From NCBI GenBank assembly GCA_031761405.1, contig JASEVX010000007.1, positions 58,363,803 to 58,427,802 on the forward strand: 64,000 nt of DNA, in the 5' to 3' direction. A program made the translations under genes and the position numbers. The stretch's first letter is position 1. The number at the start of each line of letters is the position of its first letter. This stretch comes from Serripes groenlandicus. Taxonomy: Eukaryota; Mollusca; Bivalvia; Cardiida; Cardiidae. Below, piece after piece: positions 9,944 through 20,315 of the stretch. The notes beneath the pieces were generated by a model that was given only the letters and a program-made list of their open reading frames with translations, was not told the origin of the DNA and did no database searches.

Positions 9944-11970
9944 GCCTGTTTGGCGTAATGCTTACCCTGCAAGCCTAAACGCCAAGAAGGGCTAGTTTCG
10001 CGTTATGCTTACCCCGCAAGCCTGAACGCCAAGAAAGGCTAGTTTGGCCTAATGCTTACCCCGCAAGCCTGAACGCCAAGAAAGGCTAGTTTGGCCTAAT
10101 GCTTACCCCGCAAGCCCGATCGCTAAGAAAGGCTAGTTTGGCGTAATGCTTACCCCGCAAGCCTGAACGCCAAGAAGGGCTAGTTTGGCGTAATGCTTAC
10201 CCCGCAAGCCCGATCGCCAAGAATGGTTAGTTTGGCGTAATGCTTACCCCGCAGGCATGAACGCCAAGAAGGGCTAGTTTGGCGTAATGCTTACCCCGCA
10301 AGCCTGAACGCCAAGAAGGGCTAGTTTGGCGTAATGCTTACCCCGCAAGCCTGAACGCCAAGAAGGGTTAGTTTGGCGTAATGCTTACCCCGCAAGCCTG
10401 AACGCCAAGAAGGGTTAGTTTGGCGTAATGCTTACCCCGCAAGCCTGAAAGCCAAGAAGGGTTAGTTTGGCGTAATGCTTACCCCGCAAGCCTGAACGCC
10501 AAGAAGGGCTAGTTTGGCGTAATGCTTACCCCGCAAGCCTGAACGCCAAGAAGGGTTAGTTTGGCGTAATGCTTACCCCGCAAGCCTGAACGCCAAGAAG
10601 GGTTAGTTTGGCGTAATGCTTACCCCGCAAGCCCGATCGCCAAGAAGGGTTAGTTTGGCGTAATGCTTACCCCGCAGGCATGAACGCCAAGAAGGGCTAG
10701 TTTGGCGTAATGCTTACCCCGCAAGCCTGAACGCCAAGAAGGGCTAGTTTGGCGTAATGCTTACCCCGCAAGCCTGAACGCCAAGAAGGGTTAGTTTGGC
10801 GTAATGCTTACCCCGCAAGCCTGAACGCCAAGAAGGGTTAGTTTGGCGTAATGCTTACCCCGCAAGCCTGAAAGCCAAGAAGGGTTAGTTTGGCGTAATG
10901 CTTACCCCGCAAGCCTGAACGCCAAGAAGGGCTAGTTTGGCGTAATGCTTACCCCGCAAGCCTGAGCGCCAAGAAGGGTTAGTTTGGCGTAATGCTTACC
11001 CCGCAAGCCTGAACGCCAAGAAGGGTTAGTTTGGCGTAATGCTTACCCCGCAAGCCTGAACGCCAAGAAGGGCTAGTTTGGCGTAATGCTTACCCCGCAA
11101 GCCTGAACGCCAAGAAGGGCTAGTTTGGCGTAATGCTTACCCCGCAAGCCTGAACGCCAAGAAGGGCTAGTTTGGCGTAATGCTTACCCCGCAAGCCTGA
11201 ACGCCAAGAAGGGCTAGATTGGCGTAATGCTTACCCCGCAAGCCTGAACGCCAAGAAGGGTTAGTTTGGCGTAATGCTTACCCCGCAAGCCTGAACGCCA
11301 AGAAGGGCTAGTTTGGCGTAATGCTTACCCCGCAAGCCTGAACGCCAAGAAGGGCTAGTTTGGCGTAATGCTTACCCCGCAAGCCTGAACGCCAAGAAGG
11401 GTTAGTTTGGCGTAATGCTTACCCCGCAAGCCTGAACGCCAAGAAGGGTTAGTTTGGCGTAATGCTTACCCCGCAAGCCTGAACGCCAAGAAGGGCTAGT
11501 TTGGCGTAATGCTTACCCCGCAAGCCTGAACGCCAAGAAGGGCTAGTTTGGCGTAATGCTTACCCCGCAAGCCTGAACGCCAAGAAGGGCTAGTTTGGCG
11601 TAATGCTTACCCCGCAAGCCTGAACGCCAAGAAGGGCTAGTTTGGCGTAATGCTTATCCCGCAAGCCTGAACGCCAAGAAGGGCTAGTTTGGCGTAATGC
11701 TTATCCCGCAAGCCTGAACGCCAAGAAGAGCTAGTTTGGCGTAATGCTTACCCCGCAATCCTGAACGCCAAGAAGGGCTAGTTTGGCGTAATGCTTACCC
11801 CGCAATCCTGAACGCCAAGAAGGGCTAGTTTGGCGTAATGCTTACCCCGCAAGCCTAAACGCCAAGAAGAGCTAGTTTGGCGTAATGCTTACCCCGCAAG
11901 CCTGAACGCCAAGAAGGGCTAGTTTGGCGTAATGCTTACCCCGCAAGCCTGAACGCCAAGGAGGGCAGTC
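9944..11970 (+). repeat. 47 bp satellite array, about 43 copies
   Basis: Unit GCTAGTTTGGCGTAATGCTT followed by ACCCCGCAAGCCTGAACGCC and AAGAAGG. Copies are highly homogeneous in the middle and degrade at the left edge. Variants such as CCCGATCGCC plus CAGGCATGAA (10210, 10633) and TGAAAGCC (10448, 10871) recur exactly 423 bp apart, that is nine units, showing a higher-order duplication. Each unit has an inverted pair TTGGCGT/ACGCCAA. No unique spacers are present. Confidence 0.95.
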
Positions 11971-12142
11971 GTTACTACCATTGTTAAAGACGTTGGTTTA
12001 TTGAAGGAAGACGGAAGGCGATAGTTAAAATTACTTTTGACACTCATCGGATAGACTGGATTGCTGAGCCGGGCTCCTAACGCACGACCTCTTGACCGAT
12101 GACTCGCCAAAATGTACCTACTGAGCTGTCTCGACTCAACTC
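11971..12142 (-). other. Possible tRNA-like SINE remnant
   Basis: On the minus strand a weak A-box-like tract (CAGCTCAGTAGGTAC) is followed by GAGGTCGTGCGTTAGGAGCC. No 3' SINE domain or target duplication is seen, so this is tentative. Confidence 0.25.
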
Positions 12143-13332
12143 ATTAGCCCTTTACCGCATACAGACGCTTTCTGAAACCTCTGCAGCAGACGAATTTTGA
12201 AAACATTGTGGCAAAAAGAGAAATTGCTCATGATGAGAAACTTCCCCTTTTTATACTCCCGGTTTGAAAAGACGGATCGTATTATAGTTTTACCTGCGGC
12301 GTCCAGCGTCCAGTATGTTGTCAGCTCAATAACTTTAGAAGCCTTTGTCCAATCATCACCAAATTTGGTCAAAATGTGTATTGGGATAATATCTCGGACA
12401 AGTTCGATAACTAGCCATATCGCTTTAGTCAATCAATAGTTATTGTCCTTTAATTATAGAAACTACCTAAAATTAGTCTTGTCAGCTTAATAACTTAAGA
12501 AGCCTTTGTCCAATCATCACCAAATTTGATCAGAATGTGTATTGGCATAATATCTCAGACAAGTTTGATAACTAGCCATATTGCTTTAGTCATTCAAGAG
12601 TTATTGCCCTTTTATAAAAGAAATTACCTAAAATTGGGATTGTCAGCTCAATAACTTTAGAAGCCTTTTTCCAATCTTCACTTAATTTGGTCAGAATGTG
12701 TAATGGCATAATATCTCAGACAAGTTTGATAACTAGCCATATTGCTTTAGTCAATCAAGAGTTATTGCCCTTTTAAAAAAGAAATTACCTAAAATTGGGA
12801 TTGTCAGCTCAATAACTTTAGAAGCCTTTTTTCAATCTTCACCAAATATGGTCAGAATTCGTAATGGCATAATATCTCGGACAAGTTCGATAACTAGCCA
12901 TATTGCTTTAGTCAATCGAGAGTTATTGCCCTTTAATTATAGAAATGACCTAAAATTGGTCTTGTCAGCTCAATAACTTTAGAAGCCTTTGTCCAATCAT
13001 CACCAAATTTGGTCAGAATGTGTATTGGCATAATATCTTGGACAAGTTCGATAATTTACCATGTTATCTTAGTCACTACACACTTATGTCCCTCGAAATG
13101 GCCAAAACTGTACTAACAGTGTCTGCTCTCTAAATGTGCCTGATGTACAACCAATTATCACTATACTTAATTGGTCCCAAAAAAACTGGACGAGCGTATT
13201 TTGTGACATTGGCGTTCTTGTTTCACAGTGTTTCCAACTCTACTAAAATCATTATTTCATTTATAGACATTTTTTGCTAATTTTGCCTTGATGTTTTTAA
13301 GTCGTCTTCCGACAAATTTTAAAAAGGGTTAA
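12143..13332 (+). mobile_element. MITE family A split by a ~980 bp nested element
   Basis: Left part 12143-12250 starts CCCTTTACCGCATACAGACG and reaches GAAATTGCTCATGATGAG. The right part (about 13228-13332) resumes CACAGTGTTTCCAACTCTAC and ends in AAAAAGGGTTAA. Joining the two matches the order seen in whole copies such as 63699-63919. Confidence 0.65.
12252..13227 (+). mobile_element. Helitron/HINE-like element with five ~162 bp units
   Basis: Starts TATACTCCCGGTTTGAAAAG and contains five units starting GTCAGCTCAATAACTTTAGA near 12319, 12480, 12641, 12804 and 12965. It ends GGCGTTCTTGTTT, close to the CTCTTGTTT end of the 438-1539 element. No ORF is present. It sits inside a MITE at a T-rich site without an obvious target duplication, which fits Helentron-type insertion but is not proof. 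Confidence 0.6.
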
Positions 13333-13554
13333 AGTCATGTGTCGCCTAGATTATTTTGTCTAGCCTAGTTTATTTTGTTTTCTCGTTTCAGGTTTCACAC
13401 AATGATCGAAGTACTCACAGTCCTACTAAGAAGGTATTATTATCATTTATTATCAATCTTAACGATTTCCTAGAATGCCACTTCTTACGCCCCATTGCCT
13501 ACTTCTACTATTACAGTAAAATATATGGTTTATGTAATGAAAAATGTGACTTAA
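13333..13554. other. No gene recognised
   Basis: Short unique-looking stretch between two MITEs. Confidence 0.4.
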
Positions 13555-13777
13555 CCCTTTCCCTCATACGACAATTCTGCAGCAGACTACTTTGAACGTA
13601 TTTTGTCAAAACATAGAAAAATCTCCATAATTGAAAGGATAACCTATGACAAAAAGTGGAAAACATTGTGGCAAAAGGAAAAATTGCACGTTTTGTGCAA
13701 TTTCTTCTTTTGTCACTATGTTTTCAAAAAGCCGTCTGCTGCAGAGGCGTCAGAAAGCGTCTATATGAGGGAAAGGG
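13555..13777 (-). mobile_element. piggyBac-like MITE family A, full-length
   Basis: Flanked by TTAA at 13551-13554 and 13778-13781, with CCCTTTCCCTCAT / ATGAGGGAAAGGG ends. The centre is the GAAATTGCAC-type stem variant (one stem base mutated). 223 bp, no ORF. Confidence 0.85.
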
Positions 13778-14004
13778 TTAACACCCCACTGACTGCTACG
13801 TTAGTATAACAAAAATCAAAGGTCAAAGGGAGGTTATTCTAAAAACGTTTGAACTGTCATGATCTAAAGTTATATTGTGCACATCTACAATTCATGGTTA
13901 CTCATTTGTACTACGTTTCGTTAAACTATTTTGAAAATTGAAGAAGTTGTTCCCTCCAGAAAGTAACAAGGACGGACCAGGCCAGCGCTCTGACTAACAC
14001 ATAA

Positions 14005-14251
14005 CGAGGGCTTGGCGTGAGACGGTTGTAACTAAAAACCTATTTTGAAAACCCTGGTTTAGGGGCAATTTTGACCCCTTTGTAAACAATGCAAATTTAT
14101 GTGTCATTGCTCAGAACGAGCAATGGCATCTAAATTGCCATAGTTTAAAAAGAAAAAATATTTAACGCTTATAAAGAGTTTATGGCGAGGTTATTAACCT
14201 TGGTAAAAAAAATACCAATTTGAGTTACAACCGTTTCACGCCAAGCCCTCG
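14005..14251. mobile_element. MITE family C with 29 bp terminal inverted repeats
   Basis: Ends CGAGGGCTTGGCGTGA... and their reverse complement match at 28 of 29 positions. The interior holds ATTGCTCAGAACGAGCAAT, the same core palindrome as MITE family A although the ends are unrelated. 247 bp. Confidence 0.8.
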
Positions 14252-14589
14252 ATAAGCTATGCCAACAACATCGGATTTGAAATTGGTCGCGGATCCGTAT
14301 CGCGACTGGTGGGCTAGTGTCCGAAAATGACAACAAATAGTGCTAGTAGTTCACTTGTCATGCAATCCGTGATATAATGGAACTACAATTGGACGCGGCG
14401 TAATATCATTTATATTCGTGTAAAATAGATATTGATCTAATATCGAAACAAACGATTTTAAGTATACATCATCCGCCTCTGGGACTGTGGGGATCCAAAT
14501 GCATCTGTTTACAGTGAAGACTCCGGCTAGCTAGCCTGTAAATACGCAGTATCTCGCCAGATTATTCACTGTCCGCCTATATGTCATAT
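14252..14589. other. No gene recognised
   Basis: No recognisable domain or repeat. Confidence 0.4.
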
Positions 14590-14790
14590 TGATCTTAACT
14601 CATATTTTGACAAACACGAGAAGCGTAGCAGCAGTACTTGTACACGGAGACGATTCTTTTGAGTACCCACAGCATTGGATTTGGTTGAGTAATAAGAGAA
14701 ATATTGTGGGGAATAGACCGGTTCACTCCCTCTTATCTAGTCCTATGCTGAAAGCTCTATAAAATGATCAGAAATCGCCATCATACGAAG
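14590..14790. repeat. Dispersed repeat family D, partial
   Basis: Contains GAGACGATTCTTTTGAGTAC and an AATATTGTGGGGAATAG tract that recur around 50755-50955 and 60720-60890. Confidence 0.55.
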
Positions 14791-14876
14791 GCATCAACGA
14801 CATATGGTTGTCAAACTCAAACTCGTTGATGTTTTCCTAATTATCACATTTTTTAAAGAAAATATTCTCTATTAAC

Positions 14877-15081
14877 TCTTTCAGCGCCAAAGGCAATATT
14901 GAGCTTTTTGCAAACAATGCAGATTCAGGTGAGACAGCTCGTAACGAGCTGTCTCACCTGAAATCTGCATTGTTTGGCTGTGAGTTATAAAAATATTCCT
15001 AAAATCCTATAACATAAAAAATAGAGTCGTCCGAGTTTTGAACATTGGAGAGTCTACTTTAAACAATTCGGCGCTGAAAGG
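14877..15081 (+). mobile_element. MITE family B, full-length
   Basis: TTAA on both sides (14873-14876 and 15082-15085), ends CTCTTTCAGCGCC / GGCGCTGAAAGGG, and a core palindrome with GAGACAGCTCGTAACGAGCT and its continuation. 205 bp. TTAA target suggests the piggyBac superfamily. Confidence 0.8.
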
Positions 15082-15195
15082 GTTAATGCTCATCATATTT
15101 GCCTATAAAAATGGCAGACAAGGGAGATGCTAATTATTGTAGTTGTTGGAACTTTGTATGGAATCCCAAATCACATGACAACCCTCAAATTAATT

Positions 15196-15325
15196 ATGTG
15201 TATTTTCAGAAAGCGCATTGTGTGGCTGTGCGCTTTGTCGATTGTTCTTGTGCTGGTGGTATTTGTACATACTAAGAATGGAGGGAAGAAACAAAGAGAA
15301 ATTTCTTTCAATAATATTCAAAACG
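15196..15325 (+). CDS. Glycosyltransferase exon 1 (signal anchor)
   Basis: Encodes the short cytoplasmic tail, the transmembrane anchor WLCALSIVLVLVVFV and the start of the stem, ending NNIQN plus one base. The right-arm exon has the same 130 nt length. Confidence 0.75.
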
Positions 15326-18300
15326 GTAAGCTATAGATATGAATTCTCGTTAAGAAATGCAGGATATTTTTTTTGTGTAAGTACCCCAACTTTTACGATT
15401 ATGAGCACTTTCTCTTTTTTTTGTATTTTCAAAAGTCGCCTGCTACAGAGGCGTCAGCAAGCGTCTGTATGTTGGAAAGGGTTAACCAACCACATGGCTT
15501 GTATATACCCAAACTATTTCATGCCTTCTGACATCTTTCTCGATACTTCTTTCTTTCTTCCTTAGCGATGAATGTTCAATCATGTAAGTTTTATATTTCT
15601 AAATGTTCATGTGTTTCATATATAGCCTATAACCATTCATGGATTAATATAAAAACAGTAATCATGCAGTAAATGCCTTGATTTTAACAGACACAATTGG
15701 AATCAAGTCGTTGCCCAACTGGAAATTGTTTATCTGTTTATGGAAGTGTTAGGTAATTGCCGTATTTACGCTGCAAGACATTGTTCAGTGTGTTATTTAG
15801 GAATCCGCTGTGGTCGAGTGGTTAGCGTCGGGGATTTCGAAACCGGGTGTCCCGGGTTCGATCCCCAGTCGCTGCACTACGGTCATGATGGAGTGCCCTT
15901 AGGCATGGCACATTTTCTAGCCTAGTACTGGTTTGTTTACCCAGGGAGCATGAATAAGTGAACTGTCGCCGTGATATAACTGAAATAATGTTGAAAGCGG
16001 CGTAAAACCCCAATAAATTATATGTGTTATTTCGGCAATAAGATGTGTTTAATGTAGATTAATAACATAATTATGAATTTCCTTAAAACATGTAGCTCAA
16101 GTTATTAACTCTTTCTGGATATATATATATAGATATTATATCTGGTTATGTATACAGATATAATTATAGTGAGTGATGTGCTTTAAACCGTATTGAAAGA
16201 GCCAACACTTTCTGACTCACGAGTCACGTTTTGTCCCGAATATAGTTTCCTTCACGAATCATAGACTTTTTTACCCGACACCAGGCAGTTATTCGGTAAC
16301 ATTATGTTACTATCTAACGGATCACATAACGGATGCTTCTGCTGCCACTTAAAATCGAACCTTCGACTTCCTGCTCCCGAAGCGGACGCCTTAACCACTA
16401 GGCTACCGGGCACGTAAATACAAATAAAACATGTAACGTCTTTGAATGAGAATATAATTTTCAGGATTTATGGGTTATTTCCCCCAAAATATTGCATCAC
16501 TTCTTATTTCTTTATAAGGATGACGGATGCTTTCAAGGGTAATGACACAAAGTAATTGCAAAATAGAATTAGAAAAAATAAACGACACGCCCCGACAATA
16601 TTTTGTTCGAGTCATGATAGCCGAGTCGGTAATGAGATGGGCTATTAAACATGGGTCGTGAGTTCAAACCGCGGTTCAACCGTCCATTCTTTCCGAAAGA
16701 CAATGGCCTTTGTCAATCTCCGGAAAAAATGAATGAGGGACCCGGGATTCGATCTCGCTACCTAGATCGATAGCCCACGTCAATTCCCAACTGACGTTTC
16801 GCTTCTCGATAAACATGTCACACCGAGAAAGAAATGCTATGCGTTTACCGAGAAGCGAAACACCAGTCGGGAAAGACGAGGGCAATCGATCTAAGTATAT
16901 GTCCACCGAAAATGACCGTAAAAGCAACATTCCGTCTCAGGTGGATTGAGGTGTAGAATAATGATTCATTTATCCGTAAATAAGAGGGATAAGTAACTAA
17001 ATTATATACTAAAATATCACCCGTGCCGACATTTGTAGCAAGTAAACTCAAAAACTATTCAAGATATGAAAATAAAAAATATATTTTCTGGAAGTTTAAA
17101 CATTCATCTATTGCAGTAGATAAAAATATTTTAATATATTACAGGTTTTGATAATATGTTATCCGTATGAAAAATGTCAGTCTATTAACTTTAGGAAAAA
17201 AAGAATATAATTCAGAAATCCCAATATCGCTACGACCCATATCAACCATTTCGCAATGTTTTCTAAGTGGTTGAGCTACGATCTACGACCCAGATCAACC
17301 AATTTGCAATGTTTTCTAAGTGGTTGAGCTACGATCTATGACCCAGGTCAGCCAACTACATTGTTTGGTTGAGCTTCGATCTACGCGCTAACTTCACACA
17401 CCTTGTATCTCTAACATTAGTTGAAATGTTAAGCTTTCAGAATATGTATTTTTTGTTTATGTGCCAAATGTGTCTTCAAAGTTTTATTTGCTACACAATT
17501 TGAACATTTGGACAATTTTATTTCTATGTGTGATATTTTAACCAGATAACAGGTGTACAGGTGGAGTTGCCTATCCCTCTTATCTACGTCCCTGATGAAA
17601 CAGAAAATCAACCGGAGGCGAAAAGTGTCCGTCCGGGCTAACCTGCGCGGCATGCTTAGGCTGATCCGGGTCGATACTTAACGCAGAGTCCACAATGTTG
17701 GTTTTCTGGCTCAAATGTATTCAAACAGTGGTGTTTTTTTTTACATCTAGTACATTTCTTTTGTTTGCAGTCCTGCAAGAACAGTTATGCCCGGGTTGCA
17801 AGTATAATGGCTTAAACGAGAAACGTATTCCGAAAATAATTCACCAAATCTGGAACGAAGATATTGTCCCTTCGGAATTCGTTGAGAACATCAAGAGTTT
17901 CACAAATTACAACAGATATCCTGAGTGGGAATATTATTTCTGGACACCAGATCTCGGCCGAGAATTTATAAAACGGAAATTTCCAAGAATACTTAAAATA
18001 TATGATTGTTCAGGTAAGTGGGTTAGAAATATGATTCAGATCCTTGAATTGCATGTCTTGGATATGGGTTAGAAACTTGATCCAGGTCCTTACATTGCGT
18101 GCATTTAATGGATATGGGTTAGAAACTTGATCCACATTCTTGCATTGCGTGTATTTAATGGATATGGGTTAGACACTTGATCGACATTCTTGCTTGTGTA
18201 TGTGATGGATATGGGTTAAAAACTTGATCCACATGTTTGCATTGCGTGCATGTAATAGATATGGGTTAGAAACTTGATCACTATTCTTGCATTGCATGCA

Positions 18301-20315
18301 TGTAATGGATATGGGTTAGAAACTTGATCACTATTCTTGCATTGCATGTCATGGATGTTGGTTAGACACTTGATCACTATTCTTGCATTTGTATGTAATG
18401 GATGTGCGTTAGAACCTTGATCCAGATCCTTGAATTGCATGTATTGTATATTGGTTAGAAACTTAATCCAGATGCTTGCATTGCATGTCATGGATGTTGG
18501 TTAAAAACTTGATCCAGATTCTTGCATTGCGTGTATTTAATGGATATGGGTTAGACACTTGATCGACATTCTTGCTTGTGTATGTGATGGATATGGGTTA
18601 AAAACTTGATCCACATGTTTGCATTGCGTGCATGTAATAGATATGGGTTAGAAACTTGATCACTATTCTTGCATTGCATGCATGTAATGGATATGGGTTA
18701 GAAACTTGATCACTATTCTTGCATTGCATGTCATGGATGTTGGTTAGACACTTGATCACTATTCTTGCATTTGTATGTAATGGATGTGCGTTAGAACCTT
18801 GATCCAGATCCTTGAATTGCATGTATTGTATATTGGTTAGAAACTTAATCCAGATCCTTGCATTGCATGTCATGGATGTTGGTTAAAAACTTGATCCAGA
18901 TTCTTGCATTGCATGTAATGGATATGGGTTAGACACTTGATCAAGAACCTTGCATTTGCATGTAATGAATGTGGTTAGAAACTTGATCCAGATCCGTGTA
19001 AGCAAATGGATGGGGGATTAAAAACTTGCTCAATAATCTGGCATTGCATGTAAAAGATGTGGGTTAGAAACATGATCCACATACTTGCAACGCATGTAAT
19101 GGATTTCAGTTAACACTTGATCCAGATCCTTGCAATGCATAAAATGAATGTGGTTAGCAACTTGATCCACATGCTTGCATTGCACGTCATGGATGTGGGT
19201 TAAACATTTGATTCACATTCTTGTATTTGTATGTCAAGGATGTGGGTTAGAAGCTTGATGCACACTGGATTCGAAATGATGTATGAATGAATAGATGGAT
19301 GATTGATATAATTGATTTATTAATTAGGGCGAATACCGTTTTCAACAATCGTCATGCATATCACGACGGCCAGTTCTCCTACTCATGCGTTCCTGGCTTT
19401 CCCACACCAGTACTCACACAACATACTTTCCAAGCAACTGGCTACTTTTCCTATTGATGAAAGTCGATTGACGCATGTCACAGTGACTGTTTTCAAACGT
19501 CGGAAAGAATGTTAGCCGATCTGGGATTCGAACTCACATCCCCTGAATTGACAGCCATCGTCGCTACCGACTGATCTGCTAGGGCTCTGTCGTTTGATGG
19601 GAGAATGGTATATTTCGATGATACTTCAAATCCAAGTATTACTCTATTTACAGATATGTTTACCAAGCCGGACATTTTGCGGATACTGGTAGTTTATCAT
19701 TACGGCGGTGTCTATTTCGACCTTGACGTCACGAACATACGACCTTTAGATAGATTTGTGGACGGCCACGAGTGTGCCCTCAGCGGTGCACTTCCAGAGT
19801 ACTTTGTTGCCTATGACTTTGTTGTCGATTATCGTCGTGTTAACAACGCCATTCTTTTATGCCGCCCAAACCATCCTTTCTTTGGATATCTTGTTTCACA
19901 CACCGAGGAGCGATCTGGAAAGATTCAGTTAAATGGCACATGTCCTCGACCAGAATTTCCTTATCCACTGTTACAGTATTTAACCGAAAATGGACTAAAT
20001 GAGAGTCTACCAGAAATAGTTGATTTCTCGTTTTTTGAGCCTATGTATGACTTAACGGTCACGAACATGTTGCGGGAGAAATGTTCTGGTACCAAGTATC
20101 AGTCCCTGGAACCAGCCAAACGCAGGATATGTGACGACTGGCGACGATATGGAGAGGACAAAAGGTTGATTTTTGAAAACTCATACACTGTTCATACTTG
20201 GTATCACACTGGTATAAATAAAGTGACGAGAGACCCGAAAAATAAAATCTCCAAAATAGTGCCACATGTTAAAATGTATAATACTTTGTTAGAAGACCAC
20301 GTTGGGGTGGTATGA
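15196..20315 (+). CDS. Type II membrane glycosyltransferase, DXD (Gly_transf_sug) family, three exons
   Basis: Spliced CDS join(15196-15325, 17771-18013, 19654-20315), 1035 nt, 344 residues. Donors are G|GTAAGC and CAG|GTAAGT, acceptors TTTGCAG and TTTACAG, and both introns are phase 1, so the frame runs through. Residues 5-7 (RKR) precede a signal anchor at about 8-24, then a lumenal stem. The catalytic domain starts at IPKIIHQIW (63-71), with the metal/nucleotide-sugar DXD motif in GGVYFDLDV (142-150) and a C-terminal VHTWYH. This order is that of Gly_transf_sug enzymes (OCH1-like, alpha-1,4-glycosyltransferases), which act in the Golgi on sugar nucleotides; donor and acceptor are unknown. 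The start is uncertain: TGTGTATTTTCAG at 15197-15209 could be a 3' splice site with an earlier exon upstream. An upstream in-frame ATG at 15127 is also possible. A dead copy lies inverted at 33230-41090. Confidence 0.8.
15390..15483 (-). mobile_element. MITE family A fragment
   Basis: TTATGAGCACTTTCTC, then TCGCCTGCTACAGAGGCGTC and GTTGGAAAGGGTTAA. A shorter relict is present in the right arm at 39371-39435, so it predates the duplication. Confidence 0.65.
15799..16022 (+). mobile_element. tRNA-headed SINE, left arm only
   Basis: A-box TGGTCGAGTGGTTAGCGTCG and B-box GGTTCGATCCC form the head. The tail holds the shared 3' domain (CGTGATATAACTGAAATAAT, GAAAGCGGCGTAAAAC) and CCAATAAATTA. TGTGTTATTT flanks it at 15789-15798 and 16023-16032. 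The corresponding right-arm position lacks it. The head resembles a tRNA gene, but it does not close a normal acceptor stem. Confidence 0.8.
16200..16415 (-). repeat. tRNA-like repeat shared by both arms
   Basis: On the minus strand GTAGCCTAGTGGTTAAGGCG (A-box) leads into GAAGTCGAAGGTTCGA (B-box). The mirror copy at 38574-38820 (+) aligns throughout, so it is older than the duplication. No acceptor-stem pairing supports a working tRNA. Confidence 0.6.
16610..16930 (+). repeat. tRNA-like repeat with foldback, shared by both arms
   Basis: ATAGCCGAGTCGGTAATGAG and GTGAGTTCAAACCGC give A/B-box-like blocks at 16616-16672. A hairpin follows at 16786-16876, stem about TCCCAACTGACGTTTCGCTT / AAGCGAAACACCAGTCGGGA. 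The mirror is at 38105-38450. Confidence 0.55.
16975..17590. mobile_element. ~610 bp insertion unique to the left arm
   Basis: The right arm reads straight from ATGATTCAT into GAAACAG, while the left arm has ~610 bp between these. The insert starts near AAATAAGAGGGATAAG and ends near TATCCCTCTTATCTAC, an inverted pair. Inside are three ~60 bp tandem units (17226-17390, GGTTGAGCTACGATCTACGA) and a minus-strand patch with CSNC...HLAHKQKIH resembling part of a C2H2 zinc finger, too weak to call. Confidence 0.6.
17592..17705 (+). repeat. Dispersed repeat related to MITE family G
   Basis: Shares GGCGAAAAGTGTC, CGCGGCATGCTTAGGCTGAT and CACAATGTTGGTTTTCT with the right half of 110-368. The mirror is at 37965-38060. 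Confidence 0.65.
17771..18013 (+). CDS. Glycosyltransferase exon 2
   Basis: Encodes residues 44-124, including IPKIIHQIWN and the WEYYFWTPDLG segment typical of the first half of the Gly_transf_sug fold. Bounded by TTTGCAG and G|GTAAGT. Confidence 0.85.
18030..19270 (-). repeat. ~50 bp intronic minisatellite
   Basis: Units about GGTTAGAAACTTGATCCACA followed by TTCTTGCATTGCATG and TAATGGATATG, 46-60 bp each. A ~382 bp block (18216-18491 region) is repeated almost exactly at 18598-18873, a higher-order duplication. Long open frames here are by-products of the repeat. The same repeat, expanded, fills intron 2 of the right copy. Confidence 0.9.
19325..19597 (-). mobile_element. tRNA-headed SINE in intron 2 (shared by both arms)
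   Basis: Minus-strand head AGCCCTAGCAGATCAGTCGG and GTGAGTTCGAATCCCAG, 3' domain CGTGATATGCATGACG and AAAACGGTATTCGCCC. The right arm has it at 33949-34225, at the same place upstream of exon 3. Confidence 0.75.
19654..20315 (+). CDS. Glycosyltransferase exon 3 (DXD motif and C-terminus)
   Basis: Encodes residues 125-344: the KPDILRILVVYHYGG segment, the DLD metal-binding motif, an N-glycosylation sequon (NGT), and VHTWYHTG near the end, stop TGA at 20313. The acceptor TTTACAG at 19647-19653 restores frame with exon 2 and gives the spacing between KIYDCS and the DXD block that the family shows. Reading from the ATG at 19605 instead would leave the first two exons unused. Confidence 0.85.

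Larger units (their letters stand above)
15326..17770 (+). other. Intron 1 of the left glycosyltransferase gene
   Basis: 2445 bp filled with mobile DNA: a MITE A end, a SINE, tRNA-like segments, a foldback and a left-arm-specific insertion, listed separately. Confidence 0.75.

Noticed and set aside
9944..11970. CRISPR-like array
   Set aside because: The 47 bp units abut without unique spacers, and the window is plainly eukaryotic; it is a satellite.
15808..15880. Functional tRNA gene
   Set aside because: A and B boxes are present but there is no proper acceptor-stem closure, and a SINE tail and target duplication follow. The same applies at 16353, 20410, 33060, 38574, 46850 and 58784.
17429..17653. 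C2H2 zinc-finger gene
   Set aside because: One partial C-x2-C...H pattern inside a mobile insertion is too little; it may be a relic or chance.
18216..18873. Two nearly identical 91-residue proteins (minus strand)
   Set aside because: They are frames through the intronic minisatellite, duplicated as DNA; similar frames occur at 34587-37492 for the same reason.
19605..20315. Stand-alone 236-residue glycosyltransferase starting at 19605
   Set aside because: It would lack the anchor and the HQIW block; the acceptor at 19653 joins exon 2 in frame with the expected family spacing.
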